Shown: piece by piece, positions 53,224 to 63,514 of the stretch
Position numbering within the stretch: position 1 is the first letter of the stretch
How the letters are laid out: each line of letters opens with the position of its first letter
Source: Ancistrus triradiatus
Lineage: Eukaryota; Chordata; Actinopteri; Siluriformes; Loricariidae
DNA: 64,000 nt
Assembly: GCA_025084515.1 (NCBI GenBank)
Contig: JAJAGP010000962.1
Coordinates: forward strand, 124,001 to 188,000
Reading direction: 5' to 3'
Translations under genes and position numbers: made by a program
The notes under the pieces: generated by a model
Told to the model about the DNA's origin: nothing
The model's database searches: none
The model's input: only the letters and a program-made list of their open reading frames with translations

Positions 53224-55490
53224 TTTTAATAGCATATACAAATACAACCCCAAATCAGAAAAGGGGGAAAGTATGGAAAAGGCATCTAAAAACACACAGT
53301 GTTCCTTACAGTTACTTTCAGTGACTTTCATTTGATTGCAGACAGTATAGACCTATAGATATTTTGTGTTTTTTCTCATCAGCTTCATTTAATTTGTAAT
53401 TTGTAATAAACATCCATTCCTTTATTTCAGGCCTGCAACACATTACAAAAAAGTTGGGTCGAGTGCAATTTAGAGCTGGTAATGAATTTAGGAACAACTA
53501 AATAATCATGTGATTTCAAACATGTGATGTCAACAGGTGATTATAATCATGATTTAGTACAAAAGAAGCATCCAGGAAATGATTTGGTGAGCAAAGATGG
53601 CCAGAAGAGCTCCAGTTTATCAATAAATGTGTGAGAAAATTATTGAAATGTTCCTCATCAAAGAAATATTGGAAGGGATTTGCATATCTATTCCGCCCGT
53701 GATGTTCGATCCCTCAGACGGCACTGCCCATTCAACAATAGCTGATACAATCAGGTGGGAAAGAGATTACTTTTTAAAACCTTTATCAAACACTACAGTA
53801 TAGAGTTATATTCACAAATGCCACTTAAAACTTTTACTGTGCAAAAAAGAAGCCTTAACTTTGTCCACAGAGTTGACTTCTCTGGGCTTGGAGGCATCTA
53901 GGATGGATAATCACACAGTAGAAAAGTGTATTATGGTCAGATTAATCAGTAGTCCAGTGCATCTTTGGAAGAAATGGATGCCGTGAGCTCTGGACTAAAG
54001 ACGAAAAGGACCATCCAGACTGTTATGAGCAACAAGTCCAAAAACCAGGCTCTGTTAGAAATCTGGGGTTGGGTCAGTGCCTTGGTAAAGGTCATTTACA
54101 CTTATGTGATGGCAGCATTAATGCAAAGGAAAGTACATTGAGATCTTAGAGCAACATAAGCTGCCTCAAGACGACAACTTCTCAGGGACGGGTCCATGCA
54201 TTTTTCTACAAGACAAAGCAAAACCACATGCTGCAACACATTTACAAAGGCATTTTTGAAACAAAAACTGAGACAACACAGACCAGGTAGTGTTTGCACA
54301 TCTTAAGATCCGTTTTGCAGTAAGAATGGGACAAAATATAACTCCTGAACCACTGAAATCCGCTTCGTATCCCCTGTGCCAAAACATCTTTAAGAAAAGT
54401 TCAAGTCAGATTTATTTATATAGCGCGTTTTACAATGGAGCATGTTCTCAAAGCAACTTTACAAGTTTTAGATTATCTCCTAATAACTACGCCCAATCCC
54501 AAATGAGCAAGCCTAGGCGACAGTGGCAAGGAAAAACTCCCTAGTTCTAGGAAGAACCTTGGGAGGAACCAAGACTCCAAAAGGGACCCAACCTCCTTGG
54601 GCGGCATAGATGATAAATCTAAGAGCGAACTAAAGTCATGTATGGAGTCAAAGTTCGAATAGAATGTGAAGTATGCCCACATCGACATTAAGTGGCCGGG
54701 GTATGATGATAAATCTAAGAGCGAAACTAAGTCATGGAGTCAAAGTTCGAATAGAAATGTGAAAGTATGCACATCGACATTAAGTGGACCCGGGTATGAT
54801 GATAAATCTAAGAGCGAAACTAAAGTCGAATAAATGTGAATTATGCACAGTGGAGCTTCATCAGATGAACATCCATGTGTGGGGCCGGAACTGCCGGAAC
54901 ACCAGCTCGGAGAGAAAAACAGAAAATGTAATTAGTTATTGATTAAAGAGCACAGTGTCTATTAACATCACTGATGCCAATGTCCCAATAACGGATGCCA
55001 AGTGTAGCATGAGACCCCGGCAGCATTAGCTATAGCACATAGCTAGAAAGAGGAGAACTGGTAGGTAACACAGCCAAGAGGGATCACATGAGACATTGGC
55101 AACCCCACGAGCGGCCGAAGACAGCAACCCAACGTCTCTGATCACCATAAGACTCTTTGACTATGAACCCCCAGCTCTGCCCGTATTCTAAGGCAAGGAT
55201 GCAATGAGTCAAGATCACGAGGACCCAAGCCCAGTTCAGGCCAGGACCGCCCACGTCGACACTCCCGGCAAGCGGACAAGGCAGCAGACATGACTCCAGA
55301 CTCCGGCCCCAGCAACCCAAGCCATGCAACCTGGTCTAAATCTAGTCAAAAGCCTGCGTAAATAAGTATGTCTTTAGCCTAGACTTAAAACTTTGGAGTG
55401 TGGTGAAAAAGAATGGCAACATTACTAAGTGGTAAATGCTTTACCATCCCAACTTTTGTGTGTTGCTGGCTTGAAATGCAGGTTAGTCTG
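53224..55490 (+). mobile_element. Tc1-like transposon ('CAACCCC' family) split by a LINE
   Basis: The left end at about 53246 reads 'acaaccccaaatcagaaaag', the full family terminus. The body continues to 54397, is interrupted by a LINE (54398-55396), and resumes at 'gtgaaaaagaatggcaacat' and 'aaatgctttaccatcccaac'. The right terminus is lost beyond about 55490. The transposase (53560-54396 and 55397-55435) has many stops. Blocks such as 'cctcagacggcactgcc', 'agaaatggatgccgtgagct', 'gatggcagcattaatgcaaa' and 'agacaaagcaaaaccacatg' follow family order. Confidence 0.85.
54398..55396 (-). mobile_element. L2/CR1-type LINE 3' end, copy F, inside a Tc1 transposase gene
   Basis: 3' tail at left ('gttcaagtcagatttattta'), 3' untranslated region shared with copies C-E, truncated at 'tagacttaaaactttggag'. 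A unit of about 85-95 bp ('aagtggccggggtatgatga' plus 'agagcgaaactaa') is repeated three times in tandem (about 54600-54840), as in copy C. Confidence 0.92.
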
Positions 55491-56414
55491 ATTTTGTGCT
55501 TCAATGTGAACAAAGGGTGCCATTAATATTGTCCTAGCTTTATTTTCAAACGTGTACCATTTTTTTCCTGCCAAGTTTGTATTTTGTTATTTTTGTGTCT
55601 TTTGCTCTAGTGTTGGGTTTGTAGTTCGTGATACTGAGCTCCCAACCTCTGACACGTACCACACTGGCTCTGCACATCAGCACTTCACACAGATTTGTTG
55701 TGTCATCTCATTCTGCTTTAATTCTGTCTCTCTGTCTATGCACGAAAGCTTTTAATAAACTTGTATAATGGGTTCACTTCCCCCTTTGTGTATCGCCTTG
55801 CTGTGTTTATTTCCGATTTCCGTGTTTGTCACAGGCCTAATGGCTTCAGTAAGTCTGAAACAGAATGGAGCTTTTGTGAAGCGTGCGCCAATCATGAGCA
55901 AGGAAAGAACGGTAATGGAGCAATGTGTGTCAATACCCTGTAAACTGCACCCAGTATTACCATTGTAATATTTTCTGTGTGACATTCCTTCAATGAGTCA
56001 TTTCCTTTTTTCTTATGTGTTTCTTATACGACACAAATAGTGTGCACCTGCGTGTTCACTTGTTAATGTACGTTAGCTGTGTTTTCAGAGTTATTTTTAA
56101 CTCCTTCGTGTGTACTGGCAGAGCGGTTTCGCAATTTGGAGTGGATTGTAGATATTTCCTTTGCTTGTCTAACAAACTAAGTGGTATTATTGACAAAACA
56201 GCGTAGTTGTATGTTTTGTTTTACGTGCAGGTACTGTATGCTGGTCAGTTAGCAAGGTTGCAGTAAAGGCAGTTGCTTGGCAGAAGCAGTTCCATATAGT
56301 TATACAATGCTTGACAAGCACTGTTTCTTTATCTTCCACACACTTCTGCAATTAATACACCTCGAACCGCTTAACGTACAGACACGGTTTACATAGATTT
56401 ATTACGTAGATAAT
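55491..56414. other. Unassigned low-repeat sequence
   Basis: No transposon was recognised. It contains the exon-like candidate at 55768-55848. Confidence 0.4.
55768..55848 (+). CDS. Weak candidate signal-peptide exon
   Basis: The ATG at 55768 (A at -3, G at +4) opens 27 codons, MGSLPPLCIALLCLFPISVF followed by VTGLMAS, a hydrophobic signal-peptide-like stretch. GTAAGT follows at 55849, an ideal splice donor in phase 0. A polyadenylation-like AATAAA (55754) just upstream argues against a promoter here. No second exon was recognised. It could equally be chance or a retroelement fragment. Confidence 0.2.
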
Positions 56415-56605
56415 CACGCTGTGCGGTGTGTTGTGTTTTGGAATCAGTCCGATTTATCGTTTTTAATAGATTGAAGTTTAACAATTTCAAATTTCCCTCA
56501 TAAAAGCACTGATGGAATGTTCAGATTAAAATTTCAACTGACAAAATTCAAATTGTAACTGAAATCGATGATGTCACCACAGAGCACTATAGTGTCTGTC
56601 AGATT
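56415..56605. repeat. Direct duplication arm 1
   Basis: Matches 58228-58412 at high identity: 'gatttatcgtttttaataga', 'gatggaatgttcagatt', 'aaatttcaactg', 'aaattcaaattgt' and 'accacagagcac'. Both arms are followed by a CA microsatellite. Confidence 0.9.
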
Positions 56606-56658
56606 CAGTAACATGGAACATCTTCTGTTACATAAACACACACACTCTACTGAATACA

Positions 56659-56661
<3 letters not shown>

Positions 56662-56715
<54 letters not shown>
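56662..56715. repeat. CA microsatellite
   Basis: About 26 CA units. Confidence 0.95.
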
Positions 56716-56717
<2 letters not shown>

Positions 56718-56748
56718 TACATTACACACTCATACTGACATACTGTTA

Positions 56749-58219
56749 CGGTGCACTATCTTGAAAGTTTGTGAACCATTTAGAATTTTCTATCTTTCTG
56801 CATAAATATGACCTAAAACATCATCAGATTTTCACTGATTTCAGCTGTTGATCAGTCCTGCACACCGGCTTGGAGGAATTTTAGCTCATTCCTCCTCTGC
56901 TTCAACTCTGGGATGTTGGTGGGTTTCCTCACATTAACTGCTCACTTCAGGTCCTTCCACATCATTTCGATTGGATTAAGGTCAGGACTTTGACTGGGCA
57001 ATTCCAAAAACATGAACTTTATTCTTCTTTAAACCATTCTTGGTAATAACGACTTGTGTGCTTAGGGTTCGTTTGTCTTGCTGCATGATCCACCTTTTCT
57101 TGAGATTTAGTTTCATGGACCAGATGTCCTGACATTTTTCTTTAGAATTCTCTTGATATAATTTCAGAATTTATTGTTCCATCAATGATGGCAAGCAGTC
57201 CTAGCCCTAGATGCAGCAAAACAGCCAAACCATGATACTACCACCACCACCACCACCATTTTTTCACAGATGAGATAAGGTTCTTATGCTGGAATGCAGT
57301 GTTTTCCTTTCTCCAAACATAACGCTTTTCTTTTTAAATCAAAAAGTTCTCTTTTGGTTTCATTCATCCACACAACAACAATTCTTCCAATAGCCTTCTG
57401 GGCTTGTCCATGTGATCTTTAGCAAACTTCAGACGAGCAGCAATGTTCTTTTTGGGAGAGCAGTGCTTCTCCTTGCAGCCCTGCCATGCACACCATTGTT
57501 GTTCAGTGTTCTTCTGATGGTGGACTCATGAACATTAACATTAGCCAGTGTGAGAGAGGCCTTCAGTTGCTTACCCTGGGGTCCTTTGTGACCTCACTGA
57601 CTATTACACGGCTTGCTCTTGGAGTGATCTTTGTTGGTCGACCACTCCTGGGGAGGGTAACAATGGTCTTGAATTTCCTCCATTTGTACGCAATCTGTCT
57701 GACTGTGGATTGGTGGATCCACCAATCCACTCTCTTAGAGATGGTTTTGTAACCTTTTCCAGCCTGATGAGCATCAACAACTCTCTTTCTGAGGTCCTCA
57801 AAAATCGTCTGTGTTCGTGCCATGATACACTTCCACAAACATGTCATGAAGAGCAGACTTTGATGGATCCCTGTTCTTTAAATAAAACAGGTGCCCACTC
57901 ACACCTGATTGTCATCCCATTGATTGAAAACACCAGACTCTAATTTCACCTTCAAAGTAACTGCTAATCCTAGAGGTTCACATACTTTTGCTACTCACTA
58001 ATATGTAATATTGAATCATTTCCTTCAATAAATAAATGACCAAGTATAATAATTTTTGTCTCATTTGTTTAATTGGGTTCTCTTTATCTACTTTTAGGAC
58101 TTCTAAAAGTAAAATCTGTTGATGTTTTAGGTCAAAATAAAATCTGATGATGTTTTAGGTCATATTTATGCAGAAATATAGAAAATTCTAAAGGGTTCAC
58201 AAACTTTCAAGCACCACTG
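56749..58219 (-). mobile_element. Tc1-like transposon with both ends, near full length
   Basis: The left end (56749: 'cggtgcactatcttgaaagt', diverged) and the right end ('caaactttcaagcaccactg' at 58219) are inverse repeats with TA on both sides (56747-56748, 58220-58221). It is about 1.47 kb, close to the autonomous size. Same family as 16203-17269. It sits between the two arms of a direct duplication. Confidence 0.92.
56830..57823 (-). pseudogene. Tc1-like transposase, near full length but inactivated
   Basis: The start is the ATG at 57823-57821, giving MARTQTIFEDLRKRVVDAHQ and then KGYKTISKRVDWWIHQSTVR, in which a short duplication ('ggattggtggatccaccaat') disturbs the helix-turn-helix. 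'SGRPTKITPRA' is the linker. Further blocks, in shifted frames, include the MDET-type region near 57360-57375, QQDKRTLSTQVVITK-like sequence near 57050-57095 and a [18 protein letters not shown] near 56980-57000. It has several frameshifts. Domain order is complete, unlike the 16578 copy. Confidence 0.88.
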
Positions 58220-58227
58220 TAGAAAAT

Positions 58228-58412
58228 CACACTGTGTGGAATGCTGTGTATTTTGGAGTCAATCTGATTTATCGTTTTTAATAGACTTAAGTTTAAAGAT
58301 TAAAAAATCTCCCATAGAAATGTATTGATGGAATGTTCAGATTGAAATTTCAACTGGAAAAATTCAAATTGTTACTGAAATCGATGTTACCACAGAGCAC
58401 CATAGTGTCATT
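58228..58412. repeat. Direct duplication arm 2
   Basis: Second copy of 56415-56605, immediately right of the Tc1-like element. Confidence 0.9.
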
Positions 58413-58449
58413 ATTACATTATACATACACACACACACGCACGCTCCCA

Positions 58450-58810
58450 CACACTGCCAAAAGTATTGGGACACTCCCCTGTTCGCGGCCAAAAGTATAG
58501 GGACATGCCCTTGCATGTGGTCAAAAGTATTGGGACATGCCCTCTTACAAGACTAAAAATATTCAGATACGCCCCCACACGACACCAACACCCCTTACAA
58601 GACCAAAATTATTCACTTACAAGGTCAAAAGTATTTGGACACACCTCCACATGAGGCCAAAAGTATTGGAACACGAACCCACACTCGGCCAAAGGTATTG
58701 GGACACACCTCGCACTCGGCCAAAGGTATCGTTACACACCTCTGCACACACACAAAAGTATTGGGGCATGCCCCTCTACAAGGCCAAAAGTATTAAGACG
58801 CAAGCCATAT
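58450..58810. repeat. 32-bp minisatellite containing a Tc1-end motif
   Basis: The anchor GCCAAAAGTATTGGGACA or a variant recurs at 58456, 58488, 58520, 58551, 58601, 58624, 58656, 58688, 58719, 58751 and 58783. Most steps are 31-32 bp, and one region (58551-58624) is irregular. Between anchors lies a C-rich part of the type 'crccyctrcay'. The anchor matches the terminal motif of a Tc1-like family whose coding relics lie just to the right. It is not a CRISPR array: repeats and spacers are not distinct and the spacers are themselves repeated. Confidence 0.9.
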
Positions 58811-58959
58811 TCTTTATATTAGTTTTAGAATGGTTTATCTTAGTTTGGTCTGCTGATTGTTTAGCAGTTGAACTTCAATGGTCTTACTGACAAAACTGGC
58901 ATTTTCATCTCATTCGCAGTGCTTGACTCCGCCTGCCACGAGTTTTCCACTGAACTACT

Positions 58960-59176
58960 TAATGTCACAGTGAAAAGGAGTTGGTGTTAACATTAGCCAA
59001 AAACTGTGTGCCAGGAGGTTCATGGTATGAGGTTCCATGGTCTGGTGGACGAGTCTGTATGTAGTAAATGCCCTGAACGTTAACTCCCTTACTGCATTGT
59101 GCCAACTGTGAAGTTAGGTGGAGGAAGGATAATTCTGTGGGGTTGTTTTTCAGTGGTTGGCCCAGACCTCTTAGTT
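58960..59176 (+). pseudogene. Tc1-like transposase, left half of a split copy
   Basis: Recognisable order: 'atggtctggtggacgagtct', 'ttgtgccaactgtgaagtta', 'ggtggaggaaggataattct', 'gtggggttgtttttcagtgg', 'cccagacctcttagttc'. It is the central part of the transposase, before the second catalytic aspartate. It stops where the 2.4-kb repeat begins and continues at about 61607. Confidence 0.85.
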
Positions 59177-61606
59177 CAGTAGCGTGATCGCTGTATCTCC
59201 CTCTCTTTACCTTCTTCCCCCAAGTCATAAACTTTACAACATCTTGGAATGCAAGAAGGCCCTACATCTGGACAGGATCTTAACCCCCACCGTTTGACTC
59301 CATCAACAGTTAACTCTTTCCCAAACCGACATACAACCTTCGACATCTCCAATCAATAAACTAAGTCCCCCAATTGTGCTAATCTTAAAAAAGGGTTTCA
59401 CCGGTCCAGGCCACCAAGTTTTTCTCAATTTTCCCTTTTAAAACTGATTGTTGCAGAATATAACGGTTGCCTTCACAGTGAACCCTTTCATCACAGCTCT
59501 CTTGCAAACCTTATTCACCCAAGCCTGGCGCCCAGAAAGACAACCCCTTTTTTTTGGAGTTAATGACACAAAGAAACTCAGCTCTTGTCCTAAGAAGCAC
59601 AACTTTAATAATTGTATTCAACTTTTTCTGGGAACAGATTATCTTACATCGAAACCTTTTAATGACATAACAAATAATATTTGGAAAAACCTGATAAGTC
59701 CCAAACCCGCTATCTACATTTAAATGATTCATACAAAGAGTGGAATCAAGGATATACCCTCTTTTATATCCACCACATCGTTATAGATTATACATATGTA
59801 TGTTACTGATTTATGTATCTTCATATCTACTTGATTAATGTTTTTAGTATAATTATCTTTTTGTTTTGATATTTAGTGATCCCGATTAGTAATGACATAT
59901 AGAAAATAACACTTTTGGCCTTGTGTTTTGATCGATTCGGGTTTTAATAATTTGTGCAACAAACATGAAGTTATTTACAATGTACCTTTCCAACAGCTTG
60001 TATTAATCATAGGATTGTTTTTGTTAAAAGTATTAGTAAATGCCTGTGGCTGTAGTTGAAATGCTTTAACGATGTTCTAGTTATCAATTCAGGTGCTTTT
60101 GATCATCTGAACCTTACAACGAAGTCTGGCATCTAAACTTGTAACTGAGGATTTTTTTTTTGGTTGTTGGTGTGATAACTTTTAATCACTTTAGATATGT
60201 AAGAATTATATTTTAATCCGAGTTAGAACGTCTAGCTCATATGGTGAATAACACGCAACCGCGATAGGAGAGCTTACTGAGGAGTCAGCTTCTCATTGGC
60301 TAAGTAAGGGCACTCCTTATGTCCCCTCCTCCGGCCCGTCCCCCGAGCTGGAACATTCAAAAAAGCAACGCGGGACGACCGCGTGTGAGCTAGCTTCAAG
60401 TCTTGTGTCTTTATGTTCCTTTAGTCTTTCTTTTGTCTTTTATAGTTTTTCCTTTTTTGTAGCGTTTTTGAGTATTCATTTCTCTCAAGTTTTCGCGTTT
60501 ATTTTAAAGTTTTCCTGTGTTTAGCAGTCTTAAGTATTCGGAATCACTGAACTAGAAAGATAGTTAAAAGACCAACCAGACTCCTAAGCTCGACCATTTT
60601 GTAAACTACCATACAGTTTTTCAAGTTTTTGTTGAAGCTCGTGGTGTTTAGAAACACGCCAACTCCACCTTTATCTGTGGCCAAGATAAATCCTGAGTTG
60701 TACGCATGCGAGACGCAGAGTACGCGTGAAGCCCTCAGCCTAAATTGGCAAGGACGCCATTTTAAGTAAGTCACCAAGTCAACGTGGTCAAACCATCGGG
60801 CAAGAAGCCAACAAGCTAAGCCGCTAAAGACGCCTGGTCAGAGTTTTTTTTTACGGTGTGCAACGAAAGACGGACGCTAAAGCTCCCCAAAATCGTGCCT
60901 TTGGATGGCTGGGCCAGGGTGGAATGCCCCGAACCACTCGAGTGACCTTCCAAGCGAGTACCATTTATGGCTTTTCCTTTTCTTCTCTGGGTTCCCTGAT
61001 GCTTGGGTCTTAATTTGTTAATCTTTTAACCACGCTTCACCATAGACTTATCCCGCCTAAGTAGCGTTCCACCATATTCTTCACGTTCAATGTAATTAGG
61101 TCTATCTACCAGTAGCATTGCAACGTTGGTAATTATTGTGCGACCGATAATTACATAGATCACCTTGGTTGTCTGATTTTAATTACTGTAAGGTGTACGC
61201 TTGCCCATTATTCCCTGTTCTCCATACTGTGATATATACATGTTCATCGTCATTTTATGATTTTAACTCTGTGATACCACGCGTTATTACATTGAATTAA
61301 TCTGTTGGTATTGCCTGTTTGTAGTTAATAAACTTGTTTATAAACCTTTTTGAATTTGCCGCCTGGTGTGAGAGTTCATTCATTCAAAGGTCGAGAAAAT
61401 ACTTTGAATTCACTACTCAGATATAGACTGATCAAGTTTTGTTGTTTCTTTTTTCCTGGTTCCAGATCGGCCATTGAATTATTATATTTTTTTAATAATC
61501 GATTTGGTGGTGCTCCGTATTTCTTAATTAATTAATATATAATTTAATTAATAAAGTTTAATTAAAAATTAATCCAATTAAAGTGGTAGTCTTAGTTTGC
61601 CACATT
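59177..61606 (+). mobile_element. 2.4-kb repeat copy 2, inserted in a Tc1-like gene
   Basis: Same sequence as 40691-43112. The left junction follows 'cctcttagttc' and the right junction follows 'cttagtttgccaca'. The next bases, 'tttccaattaatgg', continue the Tc1 copy. TTC is present on both sides, a possible short target duplication. The right end finishes in CA. The region around 60690-60980 is unrelated to copy 1. A polyadenylation-type AATAAACTTGTTTATAAACC starts near 61326. There is no internal region, so it fits a solo LTR. Confidence 0.55.
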
Positions 61607-61985
61607 TCCAATTAATGGAAATATTAATGCTTCAGTTATACCAATACATTTTGGATAAATTGTATGCCTCCAACATTATGGGACAGTTGGGTAAGAATCC
61701 GTTCTGTTTCATTATGACTGTTGCTCTAGTGGTCACAGCAAAGTCCATAAAGCTGATTTTGGTGTGGAAAACCTCGACTGGCCCTCACTGAACCCTGACC
61801 CTCACCAATCTTCTTCTGGATGAATAAGCAAAACTTCCACAGACCATTGCAAAAATCTTGTAGAAACCCTTTGCTGAATTGGAACTTTTTATAGCTGCAA
61901 ATAGGAGGGAGCTCTATAGTAATGTCTCGGATGTCATTACTCCTGTAGATGTAATGCGTAGGTGTCATAATAATTTGTAATAATA
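61607..61985 (+). pseudogene. Tc1-like transposase, right half of the split copy
   Basis: Continues 58960-59176: 'atattaatgcttcagttata', 'ccaatacattttggataaat', 'tgttgctctagtggtcacag' (region of the second aspartate), 'tggccctcactgaaccctga' (the SPDLNPIE region, damaged) and 'cttcttctggatgaataagc'. The C-terminal end 'tttttatagctgcaaatagg' is followed by the 3' leader 'gatgtaatgcgtaggtgtca'. Confidence 0.85.
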
Positions 61986-62690
61986 ATAAATATTATTACA
62001 AATTACGCCCTGAATTGCATTAAGTGGCTATGGAAAGCAAGTCAGTGAATAGTTAATTAAGCTATTGGAATTTTAATTAAGCTATTTACAAACACTTCCA
62101 CTGTACATATAACCTGTTTGAATATATTAATAATTAAGTGTAGATGATGGGAAATGGCAATGATGATCAGAAGATCTGCTGCCTAATGGAGGCAGAATGT
62201 ATGTATAAGTTAAAAGGGTTATTATGTTGTTTATGGATGTTGTTTGGATCAAGATGTGTAAACAGATTTGCAGAAAGACCTTGGGCGTGATGGACTTCCA
62301 ATATTGTTAGCTCAATTCAAACTAAAGAAGCAGAAATGTTAGGCACCAAACATATTGTATTATAATGTGTTAATTATATTTTACACCAAAACATTCCTTA
62401 AGGATAATGATATGTTCATTACACTGTTGGTGTGCTACTTAAGTCAATGATTACTACATTAAGATAATGACCTTCAGCTACACTTTAGCTCATTTATTCA
62501 GTTCTGCAGAGAAAGTCTTCGGAGCTTCTTGGTTATTAGGTGTATATTGTATATTCAGTTGTCCTATTGCATTAAGTCTACCTACAGATTACTGCTTATT
62601 ACTAATATTGCACCCAAAACCATGCATTATATTTCCCCCGTTGCTGCTACATCAGCCTTCACACCTCTGTGCAGTCTTTCCAATGGTTTT
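61986..62690. other. Unassigned AT-rich sequence
   Basis: No gene or repeat family was recognised. Confidence 0.5.
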
Positions 62691-62696
62691 TGTTTT

Positions 62697-62783
62697 TATA
62701 CATATACATATACGTGTATATATATATATATATATATACATATACGTATATATACAATATACGTATATATATGTATATATACA
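62697..62783. repeat. TATACA/TA microsatellite
   Basis: Alternating purine-pyrimidine array of TA with CA and CG steps ('atacatatacgtgtatatat'). Confidence 0.9.
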
Positions 62784-62859
62784 ATTCTTTGCAGAATTGT
62801 TGTAATTCAGCCACATTGGATGGTTTTTGAGCATGAACGGCCTTTTTAAGGTTACTGTG

Positions 62860-63512
62860 TTACTTTTACACCAGATCTAATGGGACACAACTTCCAAAGA
62901 GTTCAACTTTTCTCTCGTCAGTCCACAGAATGTTTTACCAAAAGTCTTGGGAATCATCAAGATGTGTTCTGGAAAAATTAAGACGAGCTTTAATGTTTTT
63001 TTTGCTCAGCAGTGGTTTTCATCTTGGAACTCTGCCATGCAGGCCATTTTTGCCCAGTCTCTTTCTTAAGGTGGAGGCATGAACTCTGACCTTAACTGAG
63101 GCAAGTGAGCGCTGCAGTTCTTTGGATGTTGTTGTGGGGTCTTTTGTGACCTCTTGGATGAGTCGTCGTTGCACTCTTGGGGTAATTTTGGTCGGCCGCC
63201 ACTTTAGGTCCTATTTAAATGATGGTGTGGCAATAATCAGGCCTGTGTGTGACTATAGACAGTGAACTCAGGTGTGATAAACCATAGTTATGTTATGTAC
63301 CATAGTTATGTTTTAACAAGGGGGTCAATCACTTTTTCACACAGGACCATGTAGGTTTGGATTTTTTTCTCCCTTAATGATAAACACCATTTAAAAACTG
63401 CATTTTGTGTTTACTTGTGTTGTCTTTGACTAACATTTAAATTGGTTTGATGTTTCGAAACACAAGTGACAAACATGCAAAAAAAAATAAGAAATCACAC
63501 CCCTGTATCTAA
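62860..63512 (-). mobile_element. Tc1-like element, N-terminal half and leader
   Basis: Minus strand: the transposase start side lies near 63180, with 'GRPKLPQECNDDSSKRSQKT'-type sequence at 63120-63200, then a second-domain block at 62870-63010 ('cttgatgattcccaagactt', 'gtggactgacgagagaaaag'). To the right is the leader shared with 26430-26592 ('aaaactgcattttgtgttta', 'gtgacaaacatgcaaaaaaa'). Sequence breaks off near 62860 at the first catalytic aspartate region (TDEREKLN). It has several stops. Confidence 0.75.
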
Positions 63513-63514
63513 TG

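Noticed and set aside
58450..58810. Regular repeats that might suggest a CRISPR array
   Set aside because: The repeat itself varies, the 'spacers' are similar to each other, and the context is a vertebrate genome. It is a minisatellite.
40691..61606. The two 2.4-kb repeats as the paired LTRs of one giant element
   Set aside because: Copy 2 sits alone inside a Tc1 gene that continues on both sides of it, so it is a separate insertion event.
62529..62849. Frames rich in Tyr-Ile around 62.7 kb
   Set aside because: They translate the TATACA microsatellite.
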